A stretch of DNA of 64,000 bases from Bacillota bacterium (GCA_013178275.1 JABLWZ010000018.1:1-64000), one strand, 5' to 3'; shown: positions 36,384-48,023, counted from the stretch's first letter. A program made the numbers and translations. Notes: generated by a model from the letters alone, not told the origin.

Positions 36384-38087
36384 TCACTCGTACACCCCGT
36401 TCAGCACCGACACCTGCCGCGTCCAGAGCCGATTCTCCTGCTCCTGGTTCAGCACCGGTTTTTTCATCATCTCCCTCAGGTACTGTTCCTGCTTACCAGT
36501 ATTGGCATAATTCGTCACCTGGTCAAGGGCGTAATGGGAAAACTCGCGGATCAGGAGGTTGAAGATCCCCTCCACCAACTCGTCGCCGATCTGGTAGATA
36601 CGGCAGTTCTCCATGATCAGCTGGGCGTACACTATCAGGGTGAACATCTCGCCGAGGGCGAGCATGTAGTCGATGTTCCTGGACTGTTCAGCGTCGGGGG
36701 CGGCGTCGGCCAAAAACCCCCGGAACAGCTCCACCTGTTCCAGGAAGACCTTTACGTTGGGCAGCTCCACCCCCCGGTAAGCCCGCCGGTAGTCGGGGAA
36801 GGTCACGCCGGACAGTCCGCCGGTGGTCTGGGCGAACAGGTAGGAGTCGTCCCCCGGCTCATCCCGCCGGGGTATCTCCGGGTAATCCACCGGGTTGAAG
36901 AAGTAGTTCCGCATAAACTTGATCACCAGGGCTATGTTGACGTGGGTGGTCCCTTCCAGCCGGGGGATCATCCCGATGTCCCGGATGGCGGACTCGAAGT
37001 AGGTCTCCTGTTCAAACCCCTTGGCCACGATGGCGTCGAGCAGCATGTCGATCACCTTCATCGCCTGGGTGGTCACCTTCATCTTCTGGATCGGGTTGAA
37101 CAGCAGGTAGCGGCGGTCCTGGGCCGACGAGGACCGGAAATAGTCCAGGCTCCGCAGGGCGTAAAGCTTCATGGCGATCAGCCGGCAGTAGGAATCGACG
37201 AATATCTTCTTGATGTGCGGGAAGTCGGTGACCTTCTTCCCGTACAGGACCCGGTTGGAGGCGTGGTTGATCGCCTCGTACAGGGCATGGGTGCAGATGC
37301 CGATCGAAGCGAACCCCAGCTGGAACTTGCCGATGTTGACGGTGGAAAGCCCAGCGTCCCAGGCCCTCGCGCCGCTGGAGAGGATGTCCCCTCGGGTGAT
37401 CGGGTAGCCGATCAGCTCATACTCCCCCACGTAAGCGGGGCGCACCCCCGAGGTGGAGATCTTCTTGACCAGCTTGTAGTTGCGGTGCTGGGGGCTGACC
37501 ACGAAGAAAACGAACTCGTCGTTGTCCGCGTAGCGGCCGAAGGTCGAGATCAGGGCCGCCTCGTTGGCATTCCCGATATAGTACTTCCCCCCATCCGCGA
37601 GGTATCCACCCTTCCCATCGGGGAAAAGCTTCATCTTGTTGGAGTAGAGGTCGGCGCCGTGCGCCCGCTCCGACATGCCGAACCCAAAGATGCCCCCTTC
37701 CGATAGAAGCTGGGCGGTCCGGCGCTTCACCTCCTCGTTGTCTCCCATCCATATCGGCCCCAGCCCCAGGATGCTCACCTGGTAGCAGTACTGGTGGGCC
37801 AGGGAGTAGAAGGCGGTTATCTCGTTGTACTCGCACACCCGGGTCAGGTCGAACCGGGAATCGGGCTCGCCGTACCCCGCCGGGGTGAGCAGGGTGGCGA
37901 ACACCCGCTCCTCCTTGATGAACCTCAGAAAATCGTCGTACCAGCGGCTGTGCTGGTCATCCTCCTTCAGGCTCTTCAACCCTTTCCGCTCGAAAAAGTC
38001 TATCGTCTTCTCCATGACCTGTCTGGTCTTGTCGTCGGGATGCACCCGGTCGTATCTTTTGGGATTCAGCAGCAGGCGGTTGCTCAT
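36384..38087 (-). CDS. Acyl-CoA dehydrogenase family protein, divergent
   Basis: This 567-residue protein has the ACAD fold: FGMSERAHGADLYSNKMK in the flavin/substrate region, YLADGGKYYIGNANEA, and a catalytic-Glu-like RLEGTTHVN. It is divergent from the two other ACADs here and has an extra C-terminal helical domain (about 430-567). ATG 38087 is preceded by AAGGAGG at 7 nt. Being embedded between two crotonase genes, it probably oxidises an acyl-CoA, passing electrons to an ETF not encoded in the window. The substrate is unknown. Confidence 0.85.
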   Translation of the reverse strand: MSNRLLLNPKRYDRVHPDDKTRQVMEKTIDFFERKGLKSLKEDDQHSRWYDDFLRFIKEERVFATLLTPAGYGEPDSRFDLTRVCEYNEITAFYSLAHQYCYQVSILGLGPIWMGDNEEVKRRTAQLLSEGGIFGFGMSERAHGADLYSNKMKLFPDGKGGYLADGGKYYIGNANEAALISTFGRYADNDEFVFFVVSPQHRNYKLVKKISTSGVRPAYVGEYELIGYPITRGDILSSGARAWDAGLSTVNIGKFQLGFASIGICTHALYEAINHASNRVLYGKKVTDFPHIKKIFVDSYCRLIAMKLYALRSLDYFRSSSAQDRRYLLFNPIQKMKVTTQAMKVIDMLLDAIVAKGFEQETYFESAIRDIGMIPRLEGTTHVNIALVIKFMRNYFFNPVDYPEIPRRDEPGDDSYLFAQTTGGLSGVTFPDYRRAYRGVELPNVKVFLEQVELFRGFLADAAPDAEQSRNIDYMLALGEMFTLIVYAQLIMENCRIYQIGDELVEGIFNLLIREFSHYALDQVTNYANTGKQEQYLREMMKKPVLNQEQENRLWTRQVSVLNGVYE

Positions 38088-38117
38088 CCACACCCCTCCT
38101 TGGCGCCGCCAGGCGGT

Positions 38118-38879
38118 TTATTTTTTGCCGCGGGCGAAGAACCTCTCCACCCGTTTGCGGGGCTCGTCGCTGGTGAAGCAGAGTCCCCACAGTTCGTTCT
38201 CCAGCGACAGTCCCGACTGGTTCACGTAGCGGCAGCCCTCGGCCACCGCCTTCTTGGCGTAGCGGACGTTGTCGGGACCGTTCTTTACTATCTTCTTGGC
38301 CAGCGCGAGCACCCGCTCCTGGAACTCGCCAGGTGGATAGACGTCGCTGACCAGGCCTATCCGGTAAGCCTCCGCCGCGTTGATCGGATCGCCCGTGAGG
38401 ATCATTTTCATCGCGTCGCTCCTCCCCACCAGCCCGGGGAGACGCTGAGTTCCTCCCCATCCCGGGAAGTTGCCCCACAGCACCTCCTGCTGCCCGAACA
38501 TCGCATTCTCCGAGGCCACCCGGATGTCGCAGGCCAGGGCGAACTCCATCCCGCCCCCGTAAGCGACCCCGTTTACCGCGGCGATCACCGGCGCCTTGCA
38601 GTAGGCTATCCGGTCGCACACGATCTGTCCCATCCTCGACCCCGCCTGGGCGGTCCTCTGGTCCAGGGTCAGCATCACGCTGAGGTCCACCCCCGCGATG
38701 AAGGCCTTGTCCCCCGCCCCGGTGAGGATAGCCGCCACCACCGAGGGGTCGTCCTCGATCGCCCCGAAGGCCCGGTCGATCTCCCTTACCGTGTCCAGGG
38801 TCAGCGAGTTCATGTACTCCGGCCGGTTGACCGTCACGGTGGCGATCCCACCGTTGATCTCCAGCAGAACCAGGCTCAT
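38118..38879 (-). CDS. Enoyl-CoA hydratase (crotonase)
   Basis: This 253-residue protein hydrates trans-2-enoyl-CoA in beta-oxidation. Both catalytic glutamates of crotonase are in place, in VAYGGGMEFALACDIR and GQQEVLWGNFPGWGGTQRL, and GDKAFIAGVDLS forms the first oxyanion half. Length is typical. It is separated by 17 nt from the acyl-CoA dehydrogenase gene upstream and by 30 nt from the next one, within one transcription unit. Confidence 0.93.
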   Translation of the reverse strand: MSLVLLEINGGIATVTVNRPEYMNSLTLDTVREIDRAFGAIEDDPSVVAAILTGAGDKAFIAGVDLSVMLTLDQRTAQAGSRMGQIVCDRIAYCKAPVIAAVNGVAYGGGMEFALACDIRVASENAMFGQQEVLWGNFPGWGGTQRLPGLVGRSDAMKMILTGDPINAAEAYRIGLVSDVYPPGEFQERVLALAKKIVKNGPDNVRYAKKAVAEGCRYVNQSGLSLENELWGLCFTSDEPRKRVERFFARGKK

Positions 38880-38896
38880 ACGCCATCCCTCCTCTT

Positions 38897-40738
38897 CTAC
38901 CCCAGCAGCAGGGCCTCTTCCGGGACCTCTATCGCGGAAGTGTCCGCGTCCTTGACCACCTTCAGGGTGGTCTCGATCTCGGGCACGATGTTGCGAACAT
39001 AGAAACGGGCGGAGGCCACCTTGCCCTGATAGAACGGGTAGTCGTGGTGCTCGCTGCCGATCTCTTCCATCTTCCGCTTCGCCAGCAGCGCCTGGTCGAG
39101 GAGTATCTTCCCGCAGATCAACTTGCCCGTGGCGTGAAGGATTCGGGTGGCGTAGAGCCCCGCCAGCTCCAGCTTTCCGGTCATCGCGTAACCGCCGACG
39201 GTCCGGTAGATGTCCTGGTAGTGCTGGCAGGCCTCCTGCATCACGGCGAATTCCCGTTCGAGGCCGGGAGCCCCCTGGTTTTTACCCACGAAGACCGCGA
39301 TCTCCTTAAGCCAGGCGGTGAAGACCTGCCCCTTGCCCATGGTCCATTTGCGGCCTACCAGGTCCAGGGCCTGGATGAAGTTGGTCCCCTCCCAGATGGC
39401 GTATATCCTCGAATCCCTTAGTATCTGGGCGACCGGGTACTCCTCCGAGTATCCGTACCCGCCGTAGACCTGCATGGCCTCGGAGATGCAGAGGAACCCC
39501 AGGTCGGAGCAGTAAGCCTTGATGATCGGGGTGTGGACCTCGATCGTGGCCCGGGCCCGCTTTACCACCTCGGGGTCGGTGCTGGTCTCCGCCAGGTCGA
39601 GCAGGTGGTAGGTGAAGATGATCAGGGCTCGGAAGGCGTCGATGTGGGCCTTCTGGAACATCAGCATCCGGCGGACGTCCTCGTGCTTGATGATCGGCAC
39701 CCGCCCCCCCTTGGGGTTGGTCAGCTTCCTCCCCTGGATCCGCTGGGAGGCATACTGCGCCGCGTTGTTGTAGGCTATCGTCGCCAGGGCGGTGGCCGCG
39801 TGGCCGGTGACCATCCGCTCCTCGTTCATCATGTCGAACATCTGGGCCATCCCCTGTCCGGTGCCGTCTTCCCCCGGGGGATCACCCAGCAGGTAGCCGC
39901 GGCAGTGCCCCTCTTCCCCGTAGCTGACCACCGCGGTCGACGAGCCCCTGAGGCCCATCTTGTGCTCTATCCCCGCGCAGGAAACGTCGTTGAAGGACCC
40001 GACTCCGCCCTTTTCGTCGGGCCAGTACTTGGGCACCACGAAAAGCGATATCCCCCTGGTGCCGGGCGCGGCCCCCTCGATGCGGGCCAGGGTGAGGTGG
40101 ACTATGTTCTCGGTGATGTCCTGCTCGCCACCGGTGATGAAGCACTTGGTCCCCACGATCCGGTAGACCCCCGGCGCGTCGGTCGGGTAAGCCCGGGTGA
40201 GGATGTCCCCCACGTCGGAGCCGCCGCCGGGTTCGGTCAGGTCCATGGTCCCCGCCCACTGCCCGCTGAACATCTTGGCTAGGAAAACCTGCTTCACCTT
40301 CTCGCTGCCGTACTTCTGCACCAGCCCGGCCGCACCCGTGGTGGCCATGAAATAAGGCCCCAGCCCGGGGTTGGCCGCCGCCAGGTACTCGCTGCAGGAG
40401 GCGAAGATCGAGCACGGCAGGGCCGACTCGTCGTGATGGTCCTTGTTGCTGGACCCCAGGCCGTTCTCCTGCACGAAAAAGTAGGCCTTCTTGTAAGAGT
40501 CCGGCGTCTTGACCCGCCCGTTCTCGTACCGGGCATGGAGAGCGTCCCCGTCGTCGTTGCAGGGGGCCAGCACCTCACGCGCGACCTTCAGGGCGTTGTC
40601 CAGGACCGGGTCGATGTCGTCGATCCCGTAAGAGTTTTTGTACCGGTCGCTACCCAGGACCGGGCCCAGGTCGAGCCACTCCTTGAGGATAAACTTGTGG
40701 TCGCGGGAAGAATAGATATAATTGGTCGCCAAACTCAT
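38897..40738 (-). CDS. Acyl-CoA dehydrogenase with C-terminal extension
   Basis: This 613-residue flavoprotein catalyses acyl-CoA to enoyl-CoA oxidation. It has MDLTEPGGGSDVGD, VGTKCFITGGEQDI, HKMGLRGSSTAVV and the catalytic Glu in YAIWEGTNFIQALDLVG. A C-terminal helical extension of about 130 residues follows, as in 590-620-residue FadE/DmdC-like enzymes. The start codon has no strong Shine-Dalgarno within view, although the family N-terminus supports it. Substrate chain length cannot be read from the sequence. Confidence 0.93.
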   Translation of the reverse strand: MSLATNYIYSSRDHKFILKEWLDLGPVLGSDRYKNSYGIDDIDPVLDNALKVAREVLAPCNDDGDALHARYENGRVKTPDSYKKAYFFVQENGLGSSNKDHHDESALPCSIFASCSEYLAAANPGLGPYFMATTGAAGLVQKYGSEKVKQVFLAKMFSGQWAGTMDLTEPGGGSDVGDILTRAYPTDAPGVYRIVGTKCFITGGEQDITENIVHLTLARIEGAAPGTRGISLFVVPKYWPDEKGGVGSFNDVSCAGIEHKMGLRGSSTAVVSYGEEGHCRGYLLGDPPGEDGTGQGMAQMFDMMNEERMVTGHAATALATIAYNNAAQYASQRIQGRKLTNPKGGRVPIIKHEDVRRMLMFQKAHIDAFRALIIFTYHLLDLAETSTDPEVVKRARATIEVHTPIIKAYCSDLGFLCISEAMQVYGGYGYSEEYPVAQILRDSRIYAIWEGTNFIQALDLVGRKWTMGKGQVFTAWLKEIAVFVGKNQGAPGLEREFAVMQEACQHYQDIYRTVGGYAMTGKLELAGLYATRILHATGKLICGKILLDQALLAKRKMEEIGSEHHDYPFYQGKVASARFYVRNIVPEIETTLKVVKDADTSAIEVPEEALLLG

Positions 40739-40799
40739 CTCCCCCTTCTATAATGGGGGTCTCGGGGGATGCCCGAAACCCCCTCGCTTTTGCTACTGG

Positions 40800-42566
40800 C
40801 TATACCACGTACTTTTCGGCCTCGATTATCCGGTCGGCGATCCGCCGCCGGACCGCGATGATGTTGATGGGGTCGTGACGTCCCAGCTTTTTAAGGATCG
40901 AGAGCTGGGTCCGCAGCACATCCCCCTCCTCGATCGCGGCCAGGCTCTCCCGGCCGTTCAGCTCGATGCGGTCGAAGGCGTCGTGGGTGAATACCCGGGC
41001 CATGTCGATCTGCGCCTGGGCCTTTTCGAGCCCCACCTTGTCGATCAGCTTGTTCGCCCGGAGCAGGGCGCTCTCCATGGAGAAGATGTCGATGATCATG
41101 TCCGCCAGGTTGGCCAGCAGTTCCTGCTCGTTGACCAGCTTGGCGGCTAACTTCTGGGCGGCCGTACCGGCCACCATCAGGAACAGCTTCTTGGCCTGCT
41201 CCAGCAGCCCCATCTCCGCAGCCAGCCCTTCGCCCACCACCGGCTTGACCGCTGACATCAGTTCGCCCTTCAGCTTCTGGGCGGCCGCCAGCAGGGGTAT
41301 CTCGTTCTTCATCGCCCGGCGCATCAGGGTCCCCGGTATCAGCAGACGGTTGATCTCGTTGGTCCCCTCGAAGATACGGTTGATGCGTGAATCCCGGTAC
41401 ATCCTCTCCACCGGGTACTCGGAGATATACCCGTAGCCCCCGAATATCTGCAGCGCCTCGTCGGTCGTGAAGTCCAGGGCCTCGGAGCCCGCCACCTTGT
41501 TGATCGAGCACTCGATCGCGTACTCCTCGATACCCTGGGCGGTCTTGATACCCGCGTCCGGGGCCTCCTTGTCGATGCCCGCGAGGATGGTGTCGATCAG
41601 GCCCGCGCTGCGGTAGTTGAGGCTCTCCACCACGTAGGTGCGGACAGCCATCTCGGCCAGCTTCTCCCGGATCATCCCGAAGCTGGCGATCGGTACCCCG
41701 AACTGCTTGCGCTCCTTGGCGTACTTGACGGCGAACTCCACGGCCAGCTTGCAGTTGCCCAGGGCCCCGGCTGCCAGCTTGAACCGGCCGATGTTCAGGA
41801 TGTTGAAGGCCACCACGTGCCCGCGGCCGATCTCGCCCAGCACGTTCTCCACCGGCACCTTGGCGTCCTCCAGGATCAGGGTGCGGGTAGACGACCCCTT
41901 GATTCCCATCTTGTGCTCCTCGGGGCCGGTCGAGACCCCGGGGGAATCCTTGTCGATGATAAACGCGGTGAACTTGTCGCCGTCGACCTTGGCGTAGGTC
42001 ACGAAGACGTCGGCGAAGGCCGCGTTGGTGATGAACTGCTTGGTCCCGTTTATAATATAGTACTTGCCGTCCTCGCTCAGAACCGCCCGGCTCTTGGCCG
42101 CCAGGGCGTCGGACCCGGAGCCCGCCTCAGTCAGGGCGTAAGCCGCCAGCAGCTCACCGCTGGCCAGGCCCGGCAGGTACCTCTGCTTCTGCTCCTTGTT
42201 GCCGAAAAAGACTATCGGCAGGCTTCCGATCCCGGTGTGCGCGCCGTGCCCGACCACGAACGAACCGCCCCGGGCCAGGCTCTCACAGACCAGCATGGAA
42301 GTCGCCTTGTCCATGCCCGTGCCGCCGTACTCCTCGGGGATATCTATGCTGAGCAGCCCCAGTTCCCCCGCCTGCTTCAGCAGCGAGGGCATCAGGCCCT
42401 CCTTCTGGGCCTCCAGGTCGGCAAGCTGCGGTTCCACCTCCTTGGCCGCGAAATCGGACGCGGTCTTGGCAATCATCTTGTGCTCCTCGGAGAAGTCCTC
42501 CGGGGTGAATATCGCCTCCGGGGCTATCGTCTCGATGATGAAACTCCCGCCCTTGATGATGGACAT
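40800..42566 (-). CDS. Acyl-CoA dehydrogenase (FadE / long-chain type)
   Basis: This 588-residue protein resembles Firmicute FadE and mitochondrial VLCAD in having a normal ACAD core plus a roughly 180-residue C-terminal domain. Motifs are AYALTEAGSGSDALAAK, GTKQFITNAAFADVF, HKMGIKGSSTRTLILE, QIFGGYGYISEYPVERMYRDSR (split motif) and the catalytic Glu in RIFEGTNEINRLL. AAGGAGGG precedes the ATG. Repeat locus C separates it from the thiolase gene. Confidence 0.95.
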   Translation of the reverse strand: MSIIKGGSFIIETIAPEAIFTPEDFSEEHKMIAKTASDFAAKEVEPQLADLEAQKEGLMPSLLKQAGELGLLSIDIPEEYGGTGMDKATSMLVCESLARGGSFVVGHGAHTGIGSLPIVFFGNKEQKQRYLPGLASGELLAAYALTEAGSGSDALAAKSRAVLSEDGKYYIINGTKQFITNAAFADVFVTYAKVDGDKFTAFIIDKDSPGVSTGPEEHKMGIKGSSTRTLILEDAKVPVENVLGEIGRGHVVAFNILNIGRFKLAAGALGNCKLAVEFAVKYAKERKQFGVPIASFGMIREKLAEMAVRTYVVESLNYRSAGLIDTILAGIDKEAPDAGIKTAQGIEEYAIECSINKVAGSEALDFTTDEALQIFGGYGYISEYPVERMYRDSRINRIFEGTNEINRLLIPGTLMRRAMKNEIPLLAAAQKLKGELMSAVKPVVGEGLAAEMGLLEQAKKLFLMVAGTAAQKLAAKLVNEQELLANLADMIIDIFSMESALLRANKLIDKVGLEKAQAQIDMARVFTHDAFDRIELNGRESLAAIEEGDVLRTQLSILKKLGRHDPINIIAVRRRIADRIIEAEKYVV

Positions 42567-42604
42567 GCTAGAAACCCTCCTTTTTTCACATTCATACTGT
42601 AGTT

Positions 42605-42770
42605 CTCTCGTTCTACCGATTAAGCTTTATGCCGCTCCCATGTCAGGTGGTCCGATTATTGCTTCTGTGGCTGGCAGTACCCCTCGTGTCAGCTCGTTCG
42701 AGCTTTGTGACGCTTTAACGATAACTGTTAAAATTCCAACAAATTTGGGGTCTTGGGTTGTTATTGTTTT
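42605..42770 (+). repeat. Intergenic repeat family, locus C (internally deleted unit)
   Basis: CTACCGATTAAGCTTTATGCCGCTCC, TGGTCCGATTATTGC, GGCTGGCAGTACCCCTC and CAGCTCGTTCGAGCTTTG match the family consensus. Compared with locus B the stretch between two CAGCTC copies is missing, consistent with deletion between short direct repeats. It lies between thiolase and acyl-CoA dehydrogenase genes of the same operon; no gene lies in it. Confidence 0.85.
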
Positions 42771-42777
42771 TAGTGCG

Positions 42778-43920
42778 TCAGCTCAACCTTTCGTATATCC
42801 CGGCGGCGCCCATGCCGCCGCCGATGCACATGCTCACCATGCCGTATCTGGACTGGCGCCGCTCCATCTCGTTCATCAGCTGCACCGTCAGCTTCGAGCC
42901 CGTGCACCCCAGCGGGTGCCCCAGGGCTATCGCCCCGCCGTTCACGTTGACCCGAGCGGGGTCGATCCCCAGCTCCCGGACGATAGCCAGCGACTGGGAG
43001 GCGAATGCCTCGTTCAGCTCGATCAGCTCTATCTGGTCCAGGGTCAGTCCCGCCTGCTTCAGGGCCTTGGGGATGGCGTAGATGGGACCGATGCCCATCA
43101 CGTCGGGGTCTACCCCGGCCACGGTGAAGGCCCGCATCGCCAGCCGCGGTTTCAGCCCGTACTGCTTGGCCTTCTCGGCGGTCATGATCAGCACCGCCGC
43201 CGCGCCGTCGCTCATCTGCGAGGAGTTGCCGGGGGTCACCACCCCGCCGACCCTGAACACCGGGCGCAGCTTGGCCAGGGTCTCCTTGGTCGTCTCGGGC
43301 CTCGGCCCCTCGTCCGTATCGAACACCTTCTTACCGACCTTCAGGGGGACGATCTCATCCTTGAACCGGCCTTCCTGGATGGCCTTTACGGCCTTCTGGT
43401 GGCTGGCGGCGGAAAACTCGTCCTGGTCCTCCCGGGAGACCTTATAGCGCTCCGCCACTAGCTCGGCGGTGATGCCCATCATGGTGTATGACTCGGGATA
43501 GTTCTCCATCAGCCAGGGATTGGGGCAGATCTTGCTCCCGCCCATCGGTATCATGCTCATGCTCTCGATCCCGGCGCCGATCACCACGTCGTTCCAGCCG
43601 CACATCACGTTCTGCACCCCAAGCGCTATCGACTGCAGCCCGGAGGAGCAGAAGCGGTTGACGGTATAAGCGGAGACCGAGTTCGGTATACCAGCCCGCA
43701 TCGCCACTACCCGGCCCAGGTTCATGCCCTGCTCCAGTTCGGGGAACGAGCAGCCCACCACGATGTCGTCTATATCCTCGGGTTTCACCTGCGGCACCCT
43801 GGCCAGCAGGGCTTTCAGTACCTCGGCGCCCATATCGTCCGGCCGGTAATCCTTGAGGGTTCCTCTGGGGGCACGACCCACCGCGGTACGGACCCCAGCC
43901 ACAATTACTACCTCGCGCAT
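42778..43920 (-). CDS. fadA: Acetyl-CoA acyltransferase (thiolase, FadA-type)
   Basis: This 380-residue thiolase performs the last step of beta-oxidation. The nucleophilic Cys is in VNRFCSSGLQSIALG (near residue 89), the His in NGGAIALGHPLGCTG and the second Cys in SMCIGGGMGAAGI. EGMNLGRV-type and SMIPMGGSK blocks fit degradative thiolases. It lies 16 nt downstream of the hydroxyacyl-CoA dehydrogenase gene, as in fadNA of B. subtilis. Confidence 0.95.
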   Translation of the reverse strand: MREVVIVAGVRTAVGRAPRGTLKDYRPDDMGAEVLKALLARVPQVKPEDIDDIVVGCSFPELEQGMNLGRVVAMRAGIPNSVSAYTVNRFCSSGLQSIALGVQNVMCGWNDVVIGAGIESMSMIPMGGSKICPNPWLMENYPESYTMMGITAELVAERYKVSREDQDEFSAASHQKAVKAIQEGRFKDEIVPLKVGKKVFDTDEGPRPETTKETLAKLRPVFRVGGVVTPGNSSQMSDGAAAVLIMTAEKAKQYGLKPRLAMRAFTVAGVDPDVMGIGPIYAIPKALKQAGLTLDQIELIELNEAFASQSLAIVRELGIDPARVNVNGGAIALGHPLGCTGSKLTVQLMNEMERRQSRYGMVSMCIGGGMGAAGIYERLS

Positions 43921-43936
43921 GTTTTCACCCTCCTCT

Positions 43937-46333
<2,397 letters not shown>

Positions 46334-46370
46334 GATCAAACCTCCTCGTCGTTTAATCCGTCCTCTCGTC

Positions 46371-47672
46371 CTAGTCCAGAATCCTCATCTGCTTGGCCTG
46401 GAAAGTCAGCTCGTCGCGGAAATCTGGATGAGCTATATTGATAAGGTTCTTGGCCCGCTCCCGCAGGCTCGTGCCTTTAATCAACGCCACCCCGAACTCG
46501 GTCACCACATACTCCGGCTCGCACCGGTTGCCGGTCACCACCCCGCCGGGTCCCAGAGTGTTCACGATACGGGATCTCATCACACCCTCCTTGTCGGCGA
46601 AGGTCGAGTAGAGGGCGATGAACGATTTACCTCCCCTGGACCGCCAGCACCCCTCCACGAAGTCGATAAAGCCACCCATGCCCGAGTACTGCACCCGGCC
46701 GACCGTTTCCGCGTTGATCTGCCCGGTCAGGTCTGCCTCGAGGGCCGTGTTTATAGAGACCATGTTGTCGTTCAGCCCAATCACGTACGGGTCATTGACG
46801 AACTCGCTGGAGTGGATCTCGGTCAGCGGGTTGTCGTTTACGAACTTGTACAGCTTGTTGGTGCCCAGGACGAAGCACCCGACCCATTTTCCCGGCTTCA
46901 GGGTCTTCTTGCTGCAGTTCACCGCCCCCTGCAGGTACAGCTCCAGCATCGCGTCGGAGAACATCTCGGTGTGTATCCCCAGGTCCTTTTTGCTTCCCAG
47001 GAAGTGCCCCACCGCGTTGGGGATCCCGCCGATTCCGAGCTGCAGCGTCGAGCCGTTATCGATCAGGTCGGCGATCATCCCGCCGATGGTCTCGTCCTCC
47101 TTGGTCATCGGGATGTCGGGAAGCTCCACCAGCGGCTGGTTAAACTCGACCACCGCGGAGACCTCGGATATGTGCAGGTGGTTGTCGCCCCAGGTGCGGG
47201 GCATGTTCTCGCTGACCTGCACTATCACGTTTCTGGCGATCTTGGTCACCGGGTAGCAGTAGTCCGCGTTGGTTCCACAGCTGAAGAACCCGTGCTGGTC
47301 CATCGGGGAGGCCACCATCATCACCACATCCATCCTGAGGTGGCGGCGGACAATCTCCGGGGCCTGCCAGAGGCGGCCGGGGGTCTTGGCGATCCAGCCG
47401 TGCTGGACCCCTGGACGGACTGCGGGTCCAAGGAAGATGCTGTGTACATTCAGGTTGGGATTGGCCTTGGGCCCATAAGTCTCCAGTGGAATGATCTCGA
47501 TGCCGCTGTACAGGCTGACATCTACCAGGTCGGGCCGGGCGGTGAGGGCCTTCAGCAGCGCGGCGGGAATACCGTTGCTCAAGGGAGTCAGAACCCGATC
47601 ACCGGGTTGGACTAACTGTACAGCTTCCATCGGGTGCCTGAGTTTGGACTTATACATCTCTTTGACATTCAC
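46371..47672 (-). CDS. Acetyl-CoA hydrolase/CoA-transferase family (4-hydroxybutyrate/butyrate CoA-transferase type)
   Basis: This 433-residue family-I-like CoA-transferase moves CoA between acyl-CoA and a free acid such as acetate. Diagnostic pieces are HSSEFVNDPYVIGLNDNMV, SINTALEADLTGQINAE, SGMGGFIDFVEG and the C-terminal TEFGVALIKGTSLRERAKNL. As first gene of the beta-oxidation operon it probably activates a short-chain fatty acid. GTG 47672 has AAGGGGG 8 nt upstream. Substrate preference (butyrate, 4-hydroxybutyrate or other) cannot be read. Confidence 0.9.
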   Translation of the reverse strand: MNVKEMYKSKLRHPMEAVQLVQPGDRVLTPLSNGIPAALLKALTARPDLVDVSLYSGIEIIPLETYGPKANPNLNVHSIFLGPAVRPGVQHGWIAKTPGRLWQAPEIVRRHLRMDVVMMVASPMDQHGFFSCGTNADYCYPVTKIARNVIVQVSENMPRTWGDNHLHISEVSAVVEFNQPLVELPDIPMTKEDETIGGMIADLIDNGSTLQLGIGGIPNAVGHFLGSKKDLGIHTEMFSDAMLELYLQGAVNCSKKTLKPGKWVGCFVLGTNKLYKFVNDNPLTEIHSSEFVNDPYVIGLNDNMVSINTALEADLTGQINAETVGRVQYSGMGGFIDFVEGCWRSRGGKSFIALYSTFADKEGVMRSRIVNTLGPGGVVTGNRCEPEYVVTEFGVALIKGTSLRERAKNLINIAHPDFRDELTFQAKQMRILD

Positions 47673-47706
47673 AGAACTCGCCCCCTTTCTTTGGGAACAT
47701 ATAAAC

Positions 47707-47721
47707 GCAATTTTAATGCCA
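47707..47721 (-). promoter_or_regulatory. Sigma-54 (-24/-12) promoter of the beta-oxidation operon
   Basis: On the minus strand TGGCATT-AAAA-TTGC matches TGGCACG-N4-TTGC with exact GG-to-GC spacing. Transcription would start near 47695, leaving a leader of about 24 nt with the AAGGGGG ribosome-binding site of the CoA-transferase gene. A sigma-54 activator is encoded at 33270-35351. Confidence 0.78.
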
Positions 47722-47840
47722 GTTATTTACAAAATTCAGAAAATATTTAAGAAAACTGTAACTCGCTGTAATACCTCTTCCACCTCGTAGGGTTCCGGAG
47801 TGAAAAGAGGCCGGCCGCTTTTCCGGCGTTGTTCCTCTCT

Positions 47841-47940
47841 TGAGACAGGGGAGCCCTGAACACGATATAAAAAGCCCAGATTATAAAATCTGGGCCATTC
47901 CACCGGGCTCCCGGTGTCCCACTGGAGAGATAGTGTCTCA
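47841..47940 (-). other. Complex inverted-repeat element with an internal terminator-like hairpin (possible small RNA)
   Basis: Outer arms TGAGACA (47841-47847) and TGTCTCA (47934-47940) and inner arms GGGAGCCC/GGGCTCCC can pair. Between them lies GCCCAGATT-(4 nt)-AATCTGGGC, which on the minus strand is followed by TTTTTAT. An alternative small hairpin CACCGGG-AG-CCCGGTG competes with the inner arm. It could be a short minus-strand RNA, an attenuator or a palindromic insertion. No recognised riboswitch or T-box. The rest of 47722-48020 shows only a TATACT (47993-47998) that may serve the Nudix gene. Confidence 0.5.
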
Positions 47941-48023
47941 CTTTAAGAACACTATAATCAGTGATAACCAATTCCGGTTATTTCTGCTAAAATATACTTA
48001 AACACTCGACGTGGAGGTTATTG

